A stretch of 64,000 nt of DNA from Aphidius gifuensis. Its lineage: Eukaryota > Arthropoda > Insecta > Hymenoptera > Braconidae. The stretch spans positions 5,580,001 through 5,644,000 of the forward strand of contig NC_057788.1 in the NCBI RefSeq assembly GCF_014905175.1, given 5' to 3'. Of this stretch, positions 51,953-64,000 are shown piece after piece. The notes beneath the pieces were generated by a model. That model had not been told where the DNA came from. It worked only from the letters and a program-made list of their open reading frames with translations, and did not search any database. The position numbers and the translations under genes were made by a program. The number at the start of each line of letters is the position of its first letter. Position 1 is the first letter of the stretch.

Positions 51953-54900
51953 TTATTTAATCTGTGTTTTAAGATGTTGTAAAAATTCATAGTAACTCAA
52001 TGCTGATTCAAATCGATCTTCAACTAGGCGTTCAGTAAATATATTTCTATATGGACTGTCATCTCTGAAAATAATAATACAAATGATGATTAATATTATC
52101 TATCATCATCAAATAACTTTAAGTAATTAAATTCAAGAATAAATAAAATAAAATTACCGTATAATTTGCATTGGAGCATAATAAGGCTTTTCTTCTTGAA
52201 GAAAGAAAACAAAGTTTCTTAAACGTTCACTATCTTCATTATCCAATTCTGGCAATTGATACTGTGAAATAATAAAAAATGTAATAATAACAATTATAAA
52301 TTAATGACAATAAAAAATAATAAATGATAGACTCACCATTTCTTCAGGTATAGATGAATAATTAGGTACTCCAAGTATATTTGCACAAAAAATAGGATCA
52401 ATATTTTTGCCAATATAAATAAATATTTTGTCATATGCATCCATTAAAAATGCTCCTCTAAAATCAAGTTTTTCAGCAGTAACATGAATTCTTGGTGGTT
52501 GTGGACATTTTTTAGAATCAATAATTTTAGCACCTCTATCATCAAGCATATGAATTGGATATAAATCTGGATAAATAGTTTGTATCATTTGTGTTAATGG
52601 TAATGATTTCATTTGGCACATTGAATATAATCTATCATCAAGACGTGTACTTGTACCAGTTCTAAATGCAATACATTTAAGTAATGCCATAATATATAAT
52701 GGTAATAATTTAAGATTACCAGGTGCCATTAAACCACCAACCATTGCTGATGATGATAATTTAAATATTGTTAATACATCAATAGCAACATTAATAAGTG
52801 CATCTCTTGCATCAGATAATGAATATTGTCCAGCACGATCAACAGCCATTTTAGCTATTAAACCAACAATACATTGTTGATCAGCTGAATATATTATGTC
52901 ATTTAAATTTGATGTTACTGGTAAACATAATGTATGTACACGTATTCTTCTTTCACCTTTACTTGATGTATATAATAATGCAGCTTGAAAACAAACACTT
53001 GATACATCTGATAAATTTTCTTCAATTGATACTTGCATACCAAAACCAGCATCTGGATTAACATTTGGTAATGTTAATAAATCCATTGATCTAACAAAAA
53101 AATTACCATGGAATGTATGTATACTCAAACCACGACTACATCTTGTTCTCATAACAGCTTCAAAACCAATTTTTCTTGTAATATAACGACGTAACATTCT
53201 ATCTAATGTTATATTACATTGTGGTTTATCATAACGAAATAATGGTAAATGATAAATACAACCACCAGAAAATTTACACATACCAGATAGCGTTGCTAAA
53301 TCACTATATTGACTATTTATTAAAAATAAATCAACAGCAATTTGTTGTGCACTACAATCAAGTGCAAAACGTTTATAAAAATCAGTTGATGGATTAAGAT
53401 GTGGTATATCTTTACTAGCACGTGTATTTGGATCTTCACGTGGTTCTAATTTACCTGGTCCAACATTTGGTAAACATGTTTGAAATACACTAATACGTCC
53501 ACCAGTTGCAGACATAATTTTTAGCGCTGCTTCTAAACCAGCACCAAGTGCTGAATTTGTATCATTTGTACCAATAAATTTTGTTGATAATTGATTTAAT
53601 AAATCAAGTACCAACTCATTTCTTTCATGTAAATTAACAATAAGATTTTCTGGACATGGTAAAAATACATCATCAATATCAAGCATTATTAATTCATGTG
53701 GTTGTGATACATTTTCTGGCATACTAAAAAAATGTACAGATGAATCAATAGCCATAAAACCAATTTGTGTTCTAGCATCACCTGGAAATTTTGATAATTC
53801 ATCACTAATTGTTTTACATACTGTTTTTAAATATCCACTTTCAACAGCAAGACGTGATACATCAAATATAAATAAATATACAGCTGGTTGTGGTGGACGG
53901 AGCATATATTCACTTGGTGCTATAAATTCAATTGTACTTGTTTTAACTTCTGGTCTTCTTGATGGATCACCAGACATTTTTGTCACTGGATCAAATAAAA
54001 ATTCTTGAGGTAATTCATTAACACGATAACATAAATTACATTTCCATCTTTTAACATCAACAAATGATACAAATGGATTAATATATGTTCTACATGCACG
54101 ACAACGTACAATTGTAGTACATTGTATTACTGGTAAATGATTTAAATCTTTAAATGGATGTATTAATATACCAAGTGGTAATCTTGATTTTTGTAATAAT
54201 GCATTTGATTCTGGTATTTTAGTTAATGTACAACGAAATATATCTGGACTACAATTACTATTATCAAAAAAATCTTGATTAAATTTAATTTTTGGTGGTT
54301 CAACTTTTTCAGCTGGTAATAAATTTCTACATTGTAATAAATCAACTGTTTGATTACCCCAAATTTCATTAAAACCACTTTGTGTTACACTCATTGTTTT
54401 CATTTGATTTGTCATTTGATTCATATCATTTGGATAAGCATTTGGATATGTAGTTGGATATCTTTTTGGTATATTATCCAATGGTATATTTGACATTGGT
54501 TTTTGATAATTTTGTTGTGGTGGTAAATTATTATTTTTTTGCATTGGTGGTGGTGGTAATGATGATGATGATACTGATCCAGGTGGATATTGCATTTGTG
54601 TTTGTTGATTTGATGGTGTTTGCATTAATGGCACTGATTCAAGATTATTTTTTAATGAATTTACATTGGGTGGTGGTGGTCTATACATTTGTGGACTAGT
54701 TAAATTTACTTGACTACCACCAGTTGGTGGTGCTGGTTGTGTTGGTGGTCCATTTATATTTGTTGGATAATTTTGTCTTGGTGGTTGACCAACAGAGTCA
54801 GGTTTTTGTTGTTGTTGTGGTTGTTGTTGAGGCCTAAATTGATTACTCTGAGTTTGCATGGGAGGTTGTGATATATTTTGTGCTATCGGTGGACCTGGAT

Positions 54901-56008
54901 ATGGCCTTTGAATTCCAATTGGTGGAGTTTGTTGAAATGGTGGAGATGTTTGTAATTGTCGTACAGGCTGTTGTGTTTGTTGTTGATTCAACTGTTGAAA
55001 AAATTGTGGTGAAGCTGCATTTGTATTAGAATTAATACCACTATTCTCCAATGTAGTCTGATTAGTTTCTTTAGTTGCTTGATTCGACCATGTTTGATTG
55101 GCATTTGGCATTGACTGAAGAGGTGCCATTTGTGGTCGATTATTAATATTTTGTGATGGTTGAGGTGTAATTGTTTTGGTATCATTTAAAACAGGTCTAG
55201 TTTGTGGAGGAACTGCTCCAATTCGAGGTGGTGGACCTTGAGAAGTAAATTGTCTTGGTGGCATCATTTGAGATGATTGTTGTTGTTGTTGTTGGGGTTG
55301 CTGAAACATCTGCTGCTTTTGAGATGACTGAGGTGGCAGTTGTTGCTGAATTGGTGGAGGCAATTGCTGTCTTTGCGGTGATTGAGGCAATTGTTGTTGT
55401 TGTTGTTGTTGAGGTTGTTGAGACAATTGCTGCTGTTGAGATTGCAAAGGCAATCGTTGCTGTTGGGGTGGTTGAGGTTGTTGACCATTAATTGGTGGCA
55501 TTGGCGGTCGCTGAAGTTGAGGTCTATATTGATTGTGGAGATATTGAGTAGGTGATGGATCTCTTGATGGTTCTCTTGAGGGATCACGTGACGATTGGGA
55601 CGAAGGAGTGCCTAGAACATTTGATTTTTTGTTTTTTTCTAAAATCTAATTTTACTCCAAAATAAACAATTTTAAATATCGAAATAACTAAAAAGTTTAA
55701 TTTAAAAAATTCGCAAATAATAATACTAACGAAACAAGTAGATATCATATTATAAATTCGAGTAAAGTTGGAAAATTATTTATGCATGTTTATGTTCTAC
55801 ATGTCTACCTATATATTTTTAATTTTTTTTTTAACATACCTGTTTGATTAAAAGATGACGGAAGCTGTGTTCCATTTTGTATATTTTGCATTCCCATTAT
55901 TTGACCATTAACAAATCCTCCAGAAGATGGTGGTGGCATTGATTGATTATTAGCCTTGAAACCATCAGGATAAGGTGGCTGTTGATAACTGCTTGTCGGT
56001 TGAGACAT
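51953..56008 (-). CDS. Sec24AB: Sec24, COPII coat cargo-binding subunit (Sec24A/B class)
   Basis: Four coding exons: 55840-56008, 52337-55611, 52158-52261 and 51953-52064. They total 3,660 nt and 1,219 residues. Sec24 pairs with Sec23 in the inner COPII coat and selects cargo leaving the ER. Residues 1 to about 430 form the Gln/Pro-rich disordered N-terminus. The zinc finger follows near residues 557-582, with CRAC and WKCNLC pairs around RTYINPFVSF. Then come the trunk (VYLFIFDVSRLAVESGYLKT), the beta-sandwich and helical parts (MRTRCSRGLSIHTFHGNFF), and the gelsolin-like end (DAYDKIFIYIGKNIDP). The terminus YYEFLQHLKTQIK fits the family. The long N-terminus suits the A/B rather than C/D class. 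The gene is intact. An acceptor at 56031-56032 shows that the 5' UTR starts in another exon. Confidence 0.95.
55255..55480 (-). repeat. Gln/Pro codon-rich tract in Sec24
   Basis: Imperfect CAA/CAG runs mixed with CCA/CCT, coding a Gln- and Pro-rich segment after residue 94. Shadow frames on both strands come from this repeat. Confidence 0.75.
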
Positions 56009-57796
56009 CGTACAAAAACTCTAATTTTTACTGTAATAACAATTTCAAACCGATTTATATATTTAATAAATATAACAAAATAAAAAAAAACACTCACTTA
56101 TACATTTGAGTAAACAACACAAAAATAAATAAAGATATTTAAAAAAGAAAAACAACAACATGAAAACAAAAATAGTAGGTATATATTAAAAAAATTTAAA
56201 AAAATAAAAAATAATAACTCAATAATAATATTGCTGCCACATCACTGATAAACACGTCAAACTATTTTAAATAATACCACAAATAACAATTGATACGAAT
56301 TTTTGTAAATTCAATTAACTGTGTCAGTCATTAATGAAAATGACCTAAATTTAATAGCCGGACATAAATCACAACCAACTCACCAAAATATCTATATCCT
56401 ATATTTTACAAAAATTAAAAAAACTAATGGAAAATAAGAATAAATAAAAAAAAAACAAAAAATTAATGCAAAATCACAGTAATTGAACCGACAAATAAAA
56501 GGTTAAAACGTCATCATTATGTCAAACAGTTTCTGACGACAGTCAGAATATTGTTGGTCCAAGAGTCAGTATCACATACAACACACATGACACACCAATA
56601 ACCAATTCATTCATTTGCCAATCATCAAGGAAAACTCCCCACAAAAATTATTAACACATAAAAAAAAAAAACCAACAAACTTACCTATAATTGTTTACGT
56701 AAAATAAATTTAAAAAAAAAAATAAAATAAAAAAAAAAAAAAAAACAAGATAATATGAATTTTAACAATTTGCTAAAACTATTAAACTTTTAAACATTGT
56801 TATAACGAACTGAAAAAATTAATTAAAATATCAATTTTTTTAATATAAAATAAACTTGTTAAAAACGGCATGCAGCATTACGTGGCAGCCTTGTGGTTGT
56901 GACGTTTATTAGCGCCATTATAGTTCCACGTACGGATAAATCCGGAAACGTCAAAAAAAAAAAAAACAACTTTATGTCAACATTGTTGATAAAATAGACA
57001 TACCGACTGTGATTTAAAAATTGCCATCTGTGTTGTAAAATTGACAATGTTTATGTCGCCATGTTGATAAAAATACTGGCCGCCATGACAGTGCTGTCTT
57101 AAAAATAATAATAAAAAAAAAAAAACATTTATATAATTTGCAATAAAAAAAAAATAATAATAATAGAAGAGAATTTTAACACACGTGCATTGACGTACAT
57201 TGTATTACTGATCAGTCATTGCTCATGACCTGACAGTACAAATTACTAAGCCCTTGTTTTATTTATTTATTTTTTTTTTTGAAAAAAAGAACTGTAATAA
57301 TTCAAGTGTCTTGTGAATTGTGATCATTGTCATCTTGAATAATTGTTATAGGTATATTTAAAAAAAATTGTTTAATTAATCTGCTATTGACAAATCATGT
57401 AAGTTTTATTTTTAATAAATACCTATATCATAACAATGAGTAACAATTGTCCTTGAAATTATATTTATAAATATATTTTGAGTGGAAATTTGTGGAAAAT
57501 TTTTGGAGTAAAAGGTCAAAGTCAGATTGGAATTTTTGTTCATGCTTGACCTTCGAAAAAACACATGCTTTTTGTTTTTTTTTAATTGTTATTTGAGATA
57601 AATAAATTATTAATTTTGGTAAATTAATTATTTTGTAAATTGATTCGTTAATTAGTTGTTGAATTAAATAATATGAAAAGACTTTAATACTTTGTGAAGT
57701 AACATGATGCAATCGAGTGGAAAACAAGCTCAATAATTATGTCATTTATTTGTTTTAGATTAGCCGAGTGTGAAAGAACAATTTCCAGCATTAACA
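56009..57796. promoter_or_regulatory. Divergent promoter region of Sec24 and the HIG1 gene
   Basis: On the minus strand an acceptor at 56031 and a donor (TATAG/GTAAGT) at about 56686 define a 5' UTR intron of Sec24, with a non-coding exon starting at 56687. On the plus strand a donor (ATCAT/GTAAGT) at 57399 and an acceptor (TTTTAG) at 57757-57758 define a 5' UTR intron of the HIG1 gene. The starts of both should lie between about 56850 and 57300. That part contains ACGTGGCA (56880-56887), TCCACGTA (56925-56932), a GCGCCATTATA and GGCCGCCATG, the last two YY1/Pho-like. Confidence 0.5.
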
Positions 57797-58147
57797 ATGA
57801 ATAAAAGAAGAGATGATATTGAGTTTCTTGATGAGTCTGGATCCAGTGCTGCACTACGTAGAATAAAAAATAATCCTTTCTTAGCTATTGGTAAATAAAA
57901 TTAAATAAATTGATGAAAATGTAGAGGAGCTAATACAAGCCATTGTTTTTCAGGTATGACTGGATTTTTGGTAACAGCAGCAGTTGGTGCATATAAATAC
58001 AAAAGTCGACCAAAGGGAATGTCAACAGGTTTATTTCTTGTTCAACTTCGTGTTGCTGCACAAACAGCTGTTATTGGTACCCTAACTGTTGGAATGGCAT
58101 GGGGGATGTTTCAAGAATATGTTTTAAAAAAGAAACCAGAAACATAA
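57797..58147 (+). CDS. HIG1 domain family protein (HIGD1-like)
   Basis: Two coding exons, 57797-57890 and 57954-58147, give 288 nt and 95 residues. HIG1-type proteins sit in the inner mitochondrial membrane with two membrane-spanning helices and assist respiratory supercomplexes and complex IV. The pattern RRIKNNPFLAIGMTGFLVTA, the first hydrophobic helix, then the YKSRPKGMSTGLFLVQLRVA loop and a second hydrophobic segment (TAVIGTLTVGMAWGMF) match the domain. The start follows a 5' UTR exon acceptor by 38 bases and gives the normal family length. HIGD1 is more likely than HIGD2, because the N-terminal part before the domain is short. Intact. Confidence 0.92.
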
Positions 58148-58896
58148 AATTAAATATCATCATTAGGAATCAAAATAATTAACCAGTAATAAATATTAAA
58201 TCAAAAAATAATTTATTAAAAGGAAATTAATATTTTGGTAAGACTGACTAGACTCGATGGCTGGTCTAATCGAGATATTATTTTTTTCTTTTTTTTTTTT
58301 GCAGTATTAATATTGCAAAGAAAGCAATAATGAACAGTTGAGAAAATGATATTGTAATAGTAAATTATTTTGAGAAATTAAACAATGTAATGAATGATAA
58401 AAATTATTTTATTAAACTCGTCTTTTTTTTTAGAAATAAAAAAAAATTATTAAAGAAAAAGCTTTTAAATGATGATGTTATTATTACATGAACCTATTTT
58501 ATTTAATTATCATTATTATCATAATTAGAAAATAATGAATATGTATTTTTAAGAGCAGTTTAAATATTTAAAAAAATAAAACAAACAACTTGTTATGGAA
58601 TTGTTGGAAATATTCTACTCTTATGGTCAATCAATTATTGATTGACAAGTCGATTCCAACGTACAATCACGTTGCAAAAAAAAGTTTAATTAATAATTAT
58701 TGATAATTATATTTACAAAATGTATTTTTTAATAATTTTGTACAATTTTGTAAAGAAAACTAATCGAGATATCGATTGGTAAAAAATAGAGAAACAATCA
58801 GCAGCCAACTTCAGCTTGAATTTACGTTTGCACTTTGCTCCAAAATCGCTAAAATCTCAACAAGAAACATCAAAAGAATTGAAAAGAATCACAAAA
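58148..58896. other. HIG1 3' UTR and promoter of the WW/CUE gene
   Basis: The left part should be the 3' UTR of the HIG1 gene. Near 58790-58860 the sequence (AGCCAACTTCAGC, GCACTTTGCTCCAAAATCGC) is more balanced and probably holds the start of the next plus-strand transcript, about 50-100 bases ahead of its ATG. No further gene is seen. Confidence 0.45.
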
Positions 58897-61800
58897 ATGG
58901 TGGATGAAAGTGATAGAAACCAATTACCGCCTGGTTGGGAATGCAGATATGATGTTAAAAGTGGTCGTGCGTGAGTGAAATATTCAATAAAATGAATAAT
59001 AAATTTACTTTTAATAACAAAGTTTTAATAAATGTTGAAAATAATATTTTACAAGTTCGACATTTTATACTTTGACTTACCTCCATTGTTATTTTGACAT
59101 ATTTTGTGCATGCATAAACAATCACATATACAATATTTTTATTTCATCAATGAAAATAATATTATTAATTTTTAATTAGGTATTTTATAAATCACTTAAA
59201 ACGAGTTACATCATGGGAAGATCCAAGAACAAAATACTGGCCATATTCACAATATACCCAGGGACAAAATTCTGTCGCTGGAAGTTCACCATCAACTGGT
59301 ACTTCACAGGAAGCTATACCTATGCAGGTCAGTTTATTAAAAAAAAAACAAATATTTTAAATTCCTAGTATTTGTTTGCTGTTAATGATTAATTATTCCA
59401 AAACCATTATTGTCATGATTTAAATTCATCAACATTAACTTGTTATTTTTCTTTTTATCTCAATTCCAACTACTATTTATCAAACCTTTATTTTATTTTA
59501 TTAATTTCATTATTTATTATTTTCTATCATCCTTTTTTTTATGGTTGTTGTTTGTTAGAAATTGGTCACACGTAATAACAAAACATCATTGTACGCTCAG
59601 TGACCTGCATGATGAATCACAACAAATGATTTAAAAAAAAAATAATTTATTTAATTAATTAAATGTACAAATAACCCAAAAGATACTTTTAAATACGTGA
59701 ATACATGCTGCGTGTGGATAAATCGTTGTAAAACATTGATTAAATACAAAATGCAAATAAAAACAAAAAAATATGATAAAATATGTAAATGGAAATAATC
59801 CAGACTGGAGGAAGTTTAAGTGGAGGACATTCAGTATATGCTGGAGCCCACAGAGCACCCCAAGTTTATCCATCACCCTATAATAATCCACAACCAGCAT
59901 TTTTGCCCCCAAGTTTACAGGTATGATACTTAATGTCTCAATCATTTATAACTATATGCAACTTTTCTATTCTAACACATTAATGTCCATTGTTGTTGTT
60001 AAAAATTTGTCTTGCTATTTGTTTATACACACATGTAAATAATATTTAAATTATTAATTGTTATTTATTTATTTATTCATTGTTCTTTTTTGTTCAAAAA
60101 TTTAATAGGACATGAAAACACCAATGTCAGAAAGATCATTAAGTGGCATGACAAATCGTTTTGGTGATGTAACTATTGGATCACCAACACCAATTAGAAA
60201 TGTAGAAACAAGTTTTACACAAAGTGGTGATACTGAAATACAAGTTGCCAAAATTAATGCAATGTTTCCAACAGTATCTGAAACTCATATTCGTCTATTA
60301 TTAAAAAAGTAAGTAAAAACATTTTCCTTTTTTTAAAAAATGAAATTTAAAAATAGAAAAAATCAATTGGCAGGTTTATTAAAATAATAATTTAAAAAAG
60401 AAAATATTAAACTAATTTATTTTGATATATTAATAAGAAATATAAGTATGTTTTTCTTTTCTACTTATCTGGACAAGTTGGGGCAAAATTTAACATATAT
60501 GTTTAACAAAATTAACAAAAATTTCTGTACATTTTAATTGGGAGGGCAAAATTACAAGACAATTTGTCTTCAGAGGTTTTAGATAAATTTCTTTCAGATA
60601 TCATAATAGTTCAGCACTTGTTGTGAGTGCTCTACAAGTTGAGAAGAATCTATTGTGTGCACCAGGTCCATGCACACCAGTTGGTGTGCATTCAAATTAT
60701 GCTGTGCCCAGATGGCGTATGGCAAGTCATGCAATACATGCTGCAATAACACTCAGTCCACCACGTTCATCGAAGCCTGCCCCAAACTCCCCAAAAATGA
60801 AACTTAGGTCTATTTTAATATTCAGTTACACAAGCAACCCTGGATGCTAGATGTCAATTTGTTCCATTTGTAATTTGTGATGTTATTCATTTATTATTTT
60901 TTAAAAAATTATTTAATATCAAATGCAGATTAATTTTTATTCCAATGCTGCATAGATGTAGAATAATTTGTTGTTGTTAAATTGTTTATAAGCTCAAGTA
61001 TATTTTTAATTTTTCAAAATTTACAACATAAAAATTTCTTAGAATTTTTCTTTAGAATGAAAATATCTTTTTTTTTATTCTTAAAATAACATAAAAAAAA
61101 TATACATGAACTTGCATTACTTGGATATTTTACACATTAATTCATTGATTATTTATTTTTATAAATTTATTATTATTCAAGATAATTATTATTATTTTTC
61201 ACTTGCAAAAACACCTGCAAGCCTATTTTTATTTTAACAGACTCAACACTTTTATTTAATTATTATTTTTTCATTTATGTATTTTATTTTTTTTAATTTC
61301 AGTTATCAATTGATTTCTTTCTCAATTATCGAAAATAATAATATTTCGGAAATTAATAGTATAGGTCAGTTTCATTTGATTTTATTGTTTTTCGATTTTT
61401 TATTTGATTTTTACGTTTGATTTTAAAAGAAAAAACAAGGGGAGTTTAATTTACAATTTTTTTTTCTAATAAAATTTTTTATTTGGATGAGAATATTGGC
61501 ATGATTTATTATAATTTATAAATAAAAAAATGCATGAACAAATGGCTCGGTTTTATTAACATGTTAACAATTGAATGCTCGTTAATTCGATGAATGATTT
61601 ATTGAAAAATTATATTACTGATACTATGATTATTAATTTTTTTTTTATCATAAATTTTGATTTTGAAGAAGATAGTTTGTTGTTATTATAAAGCATGAAA
61701 ATACCCTGAAATAATTTAGAAAATAAATTATTTATATAGCTCGATAAATAGAAACGTAGATATTTATCAATAATATTTATTAAATGTTACCAATAATATT

Positions 61801-63156
61801 TTATTTTTGATTACATATTGCAAGTAAATATTTTATGTGAATCATGCAAAATAATATATATGTACATCCATATATAAATGCACTAGTCACATGCAAATAC
61901 TGACTTGATTATATCGATATTAATATAATGATAATTATTAATGCAGGTACCTGAAAAATGTCTTTCCAAAAGTTGAAGAAACCCTGCTACTTGATATTTT
62001 AGAACAGAGTGATAACAATGTACAAAAAGCATCAGAGACACTTATTGAACAGGGATATGAAAAAAGAAATCCTGTTCCACCAAGTAAAACAATTGCCAGA
62101 GCTAAAGAAGATGAAGAAATACGTTTAAAAAATGCTATAATTACGCCTGCACAACCACCACGAATGAAAAGTTTAGAAGAAAAAAAGAAAAGTAAGTTTT
62201 TTTTATATTTAAATAAATTTGATTATTATAAATATTTTATTAATGTATTTTATATTTCAGTGAAATCACGTTTAATGGAAAAATATAAATCAGTACCTGA
62301 GCGTGTTATTACTTTGGCAATGGAAAGTGTTGATTATGATGAAGACAAAGCTGCTCATATTTTAGATATAATGGTTGCTGAAGAGAGTACACCACCAGAA
62401 CGTGATTTAAGCTGTCGCAGGTAATATAATTATTTTTTGAATCTATCAATAAGTATTTAATAATAACTGTATAATCTAAATAAATTAATTTTTTTTCTCT
62501 ACAGTAGTAGCAGTCGAATTGACGATCGTAAAGATAGTCCACCAATAACAGAGCCTATTAAATTAACATCATCACCAATCAAAAAAATTACCAAAGATGA
62601 AGTTGATAGAGTTAAACGGCCAAAAAATAAAAATGGAATTCCAAAGTAAGAAACATAAAATTACATTACGTGATTATTTATTACTTTTAGTATTTCAAAT
62701 TTCATTTAAAATGACTTCTTGTGTTTTCAGAACATCACGTGGAACAAGTACAACAGAAGACAGTGAATATAAATCTTTTTATGTGCAAAAACCTCTAGGG
62801 CCAAATTTTGATAATGCAAAAGGTCCAAATAATGAATTACTTTTGTAAGTTTATCTATTAATTTATAAAACAAATGAAATATATTTTTGTTATTTAATAA
62901 ATTGTTTTAAATTAAAAAATTATTTTACAGACCAGATTATGCACCATGGGCAGGACCAGATCCAAGTATATTAACAAAAAAAGAATATTCATCAAAATGT
63001 CTTGGAAATGGTAAAAATCCATCAATAATATACGAAAGAAAAAGTTTAGCTAAAGGCCCAGACTCTTCACTTCGTAAAGGACCACTTCGTGGACTTGCTG
63101 AAGGCTCTATATACTCGCAAAGAAATGCAGCTAATACTGAAAGTCGTGGTAAATGA
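58897..63156 (+). CDS. WW-domain protein with multiple CUE/UBA-like segments
   Basis: Ten exons: 58897-58970, 59180-59327, 59804-59920, 60109-60308, 60598-60807, 61947-62191, 62261-62420, 62505-62645, 62731-62844 and 62931-63156. They sum to 1,635 nt and 544 residues. I do not recognise a named gene. Residues 9-42 form a WW domain (LPPGWECRYD ... YFINHLKRVTSWEDPR), which binds Pro-rich ligands. A Pro/Ser/Tyr-rich linker follows. A CUE-like helix bundle comes next: INAMFPTVSETHIRLLLKKY, then SALVVSALQVEKN. A second one reads YLKNVFPKVEETLLLDILEQ, then ASETLIEQGYE. A third, weaker one is around YKSVPERVITLAMESVDYDE. CUE domains bind ubiquitin. The tail repeats G-P-(D/N) motifs (KGPNNEL, AGPDPSI, KGPDSSLRKGPL). 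A link between WW partners and ubiquitin is inferred from domains only. Confidence 0.82.
60808..61946 (+). other. Long intron 5 of the WW/CUE gene with possible retained-intron end
   Basis: The donor here is weak (AG/GTCTAT). Reading through adds 14 codons after MKL and then stops at 60848-60850, which would give a shorter protein holding only the WW domain and the first CUE. The rest of the intron is AT-rich with no other gene. Confidence 0.4.
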
Positions 63157-64000
63157 GATATGTGTTATTGTTTTTATTTTTGAATTTATTTCAAAAAACA
63201 AATTAATACAACTAAATGTTTTAAACAAAATTTAAAAGTTATATTATTTTTTTTTCTTTATATTATTCGTTTTAAAAAATGCTCATTATTGTTGATTAAT
63301 TTCTTGTTTTAAAATCTACATTAATGTAGATAAATAATTTTATTATTATGTGTTTAAACAAATTTGTCGTTTTTCATTAGTTTAAATAGTAAAAAAAAAA
63401 ACAAGAAAATAAATGTTTAATGTGCAATTTAAAGTCAGGTATCTTGAACATATCTCGGATATCTAATATTTTAAGAATTTAAAAAACAAAATAATTGTCT
63501 TTTTCATTAATTAGTTAATTGTTCAGGTTATTAGTTGAATCGTTATCCCGAGAAAAAAAAACAAAAGAAACTAGTGTGTTTGTTGATTTAAGTAGAAATA
63601 ATTTTATCGGGAAAAGATAAAAATCAATCTCGTACGTCCATACTTAACAATACGTCCTTATGGTATGCACGATAAAAAAAAAAAAAAGAAAACGAATGAA
63701 AAGAAAAAAAAGAATTGTACATTATAAATAAGTATTTCATATTGATGTATGTACAAATGCAGTATTTTCATATAGTATCATCAAGAAAAAAAAAAAAAGT
63801 AAATTTAATAGGGCTAGTTAATCGTGTTAATAATATTCCTGCCTTTTAATAAGAAAAAAAATGAAAAATAAAATCAATGTATTTCAATAAAAAGTAATAA
63901 ACGATGGGCTGTGGCTGAAAAAAATGTATTAAGATAGCTTTCTGCAACTGACAAAAAAAAAAGTAATGAAATTCAATAAGAAAAAGAAAGAGAGATAATA
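63157..64000. other. 3' flank of the WW/CUE gene
   Basis: This is the 3' UTR and downstream sequence, A-rich, with several possible polyadenylation signals (AATAAATG near 63408, and AATAAAAAG and AATAAACG near 63887-63903). No further gene is seen before the window ends. Confidence 0.45.

Noticed and set aside
1..64000. CRISPR array, bacterial operon or other prokaryotic system
   Set aside because: All genes have GT/AG introns and animal-type products. No regularly spaced short repeats with unique spacers are present.

Overview
This window is nuclear DNA from an insect, very A+T-rich and full of homopolymer runs. It carries eight clearly recognisable spliced protein genes with short introns and conserved animal families. 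The strongly AT-biased third codon positions and the set of orthologues would suit a hymenopteran such as a parasitoid wasp, but that placement is inference. I see no rRNA, no convincing tRNA, no CRISPR array, and no viral or transposon coding region.

Layout. At 0.8-2.4 kb (minus) lies a six-exon AGPAT-type acyltransferase, probably with a distal non-coding exon near 3.7 kb. From 2.5 to 8.1 kb there is low-complexity AT-rich sequence with no gene I can support. At 8.3-16.8 kb (minus) lies a nuclear receptor coactivator 6 (NCOA6) homologue of about 2,613 residues, with two LXXLL boxes and long Gln and Ser tracts. At 19.4-19.7 kb (minus) lies COX6C. At 20.5-22.0 kb (minus) lies a cytosolic-type sulfotransferase, head to head with a PAPS synthetase at 22.4-25.9 kb (plus). 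The donor-making enzyme and a donor-using enzyme are therefore neighbours with divergent starts. The PAPS synthetase has two alternative first exons and an internal lesion with three in-frame stops. At 26.2-32.3 kb (minus) lies an eight-exon NACHT/WD-repeat protein of about 1,662 residues (NWD family), convergent with PAPS synthetase.

From 32.3 to 51.9 kb there is a gene-poor stretch of about 20 kb. It holds a four-unit inverted-repeat element (38.6-39.1 kb), an orphan promoter/first-exon candidate with an NRF1-like palindrome (50.2-50.4 kb), and an orphan terminal-exon candidate (33.4 kb). The last two could be the ends of one long-intron minus-strand gene, but no middle exon was recognised.

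At 52.0-56.0 kb (minus) lies Sec24 (COPII coat cargo adaptor). It is divergent from a HIG1-domain mitochondrial gene at 57.8-58.1 kb (plus), and CREB3/CrebA-like motifs lie between them. At 58.9-63.2 kb (plus) lies a ten-exon protein with one WW domain and several CUE/UBA-like segments.

Exon boundaries were read by hand from GT/AG signals and codon phase. For AGPAT, NCOA6, COX6C, NWD, Sec24, HIG1 and the WW/CUE gene, the summed exon lengths are exact multiples of three. No new defence or mobile system was found. The most useful leads are the PAPS synthetase lesion, the second open frame over the last NCOA6 exon, the inverted-repeat element and the orphan gene ends.
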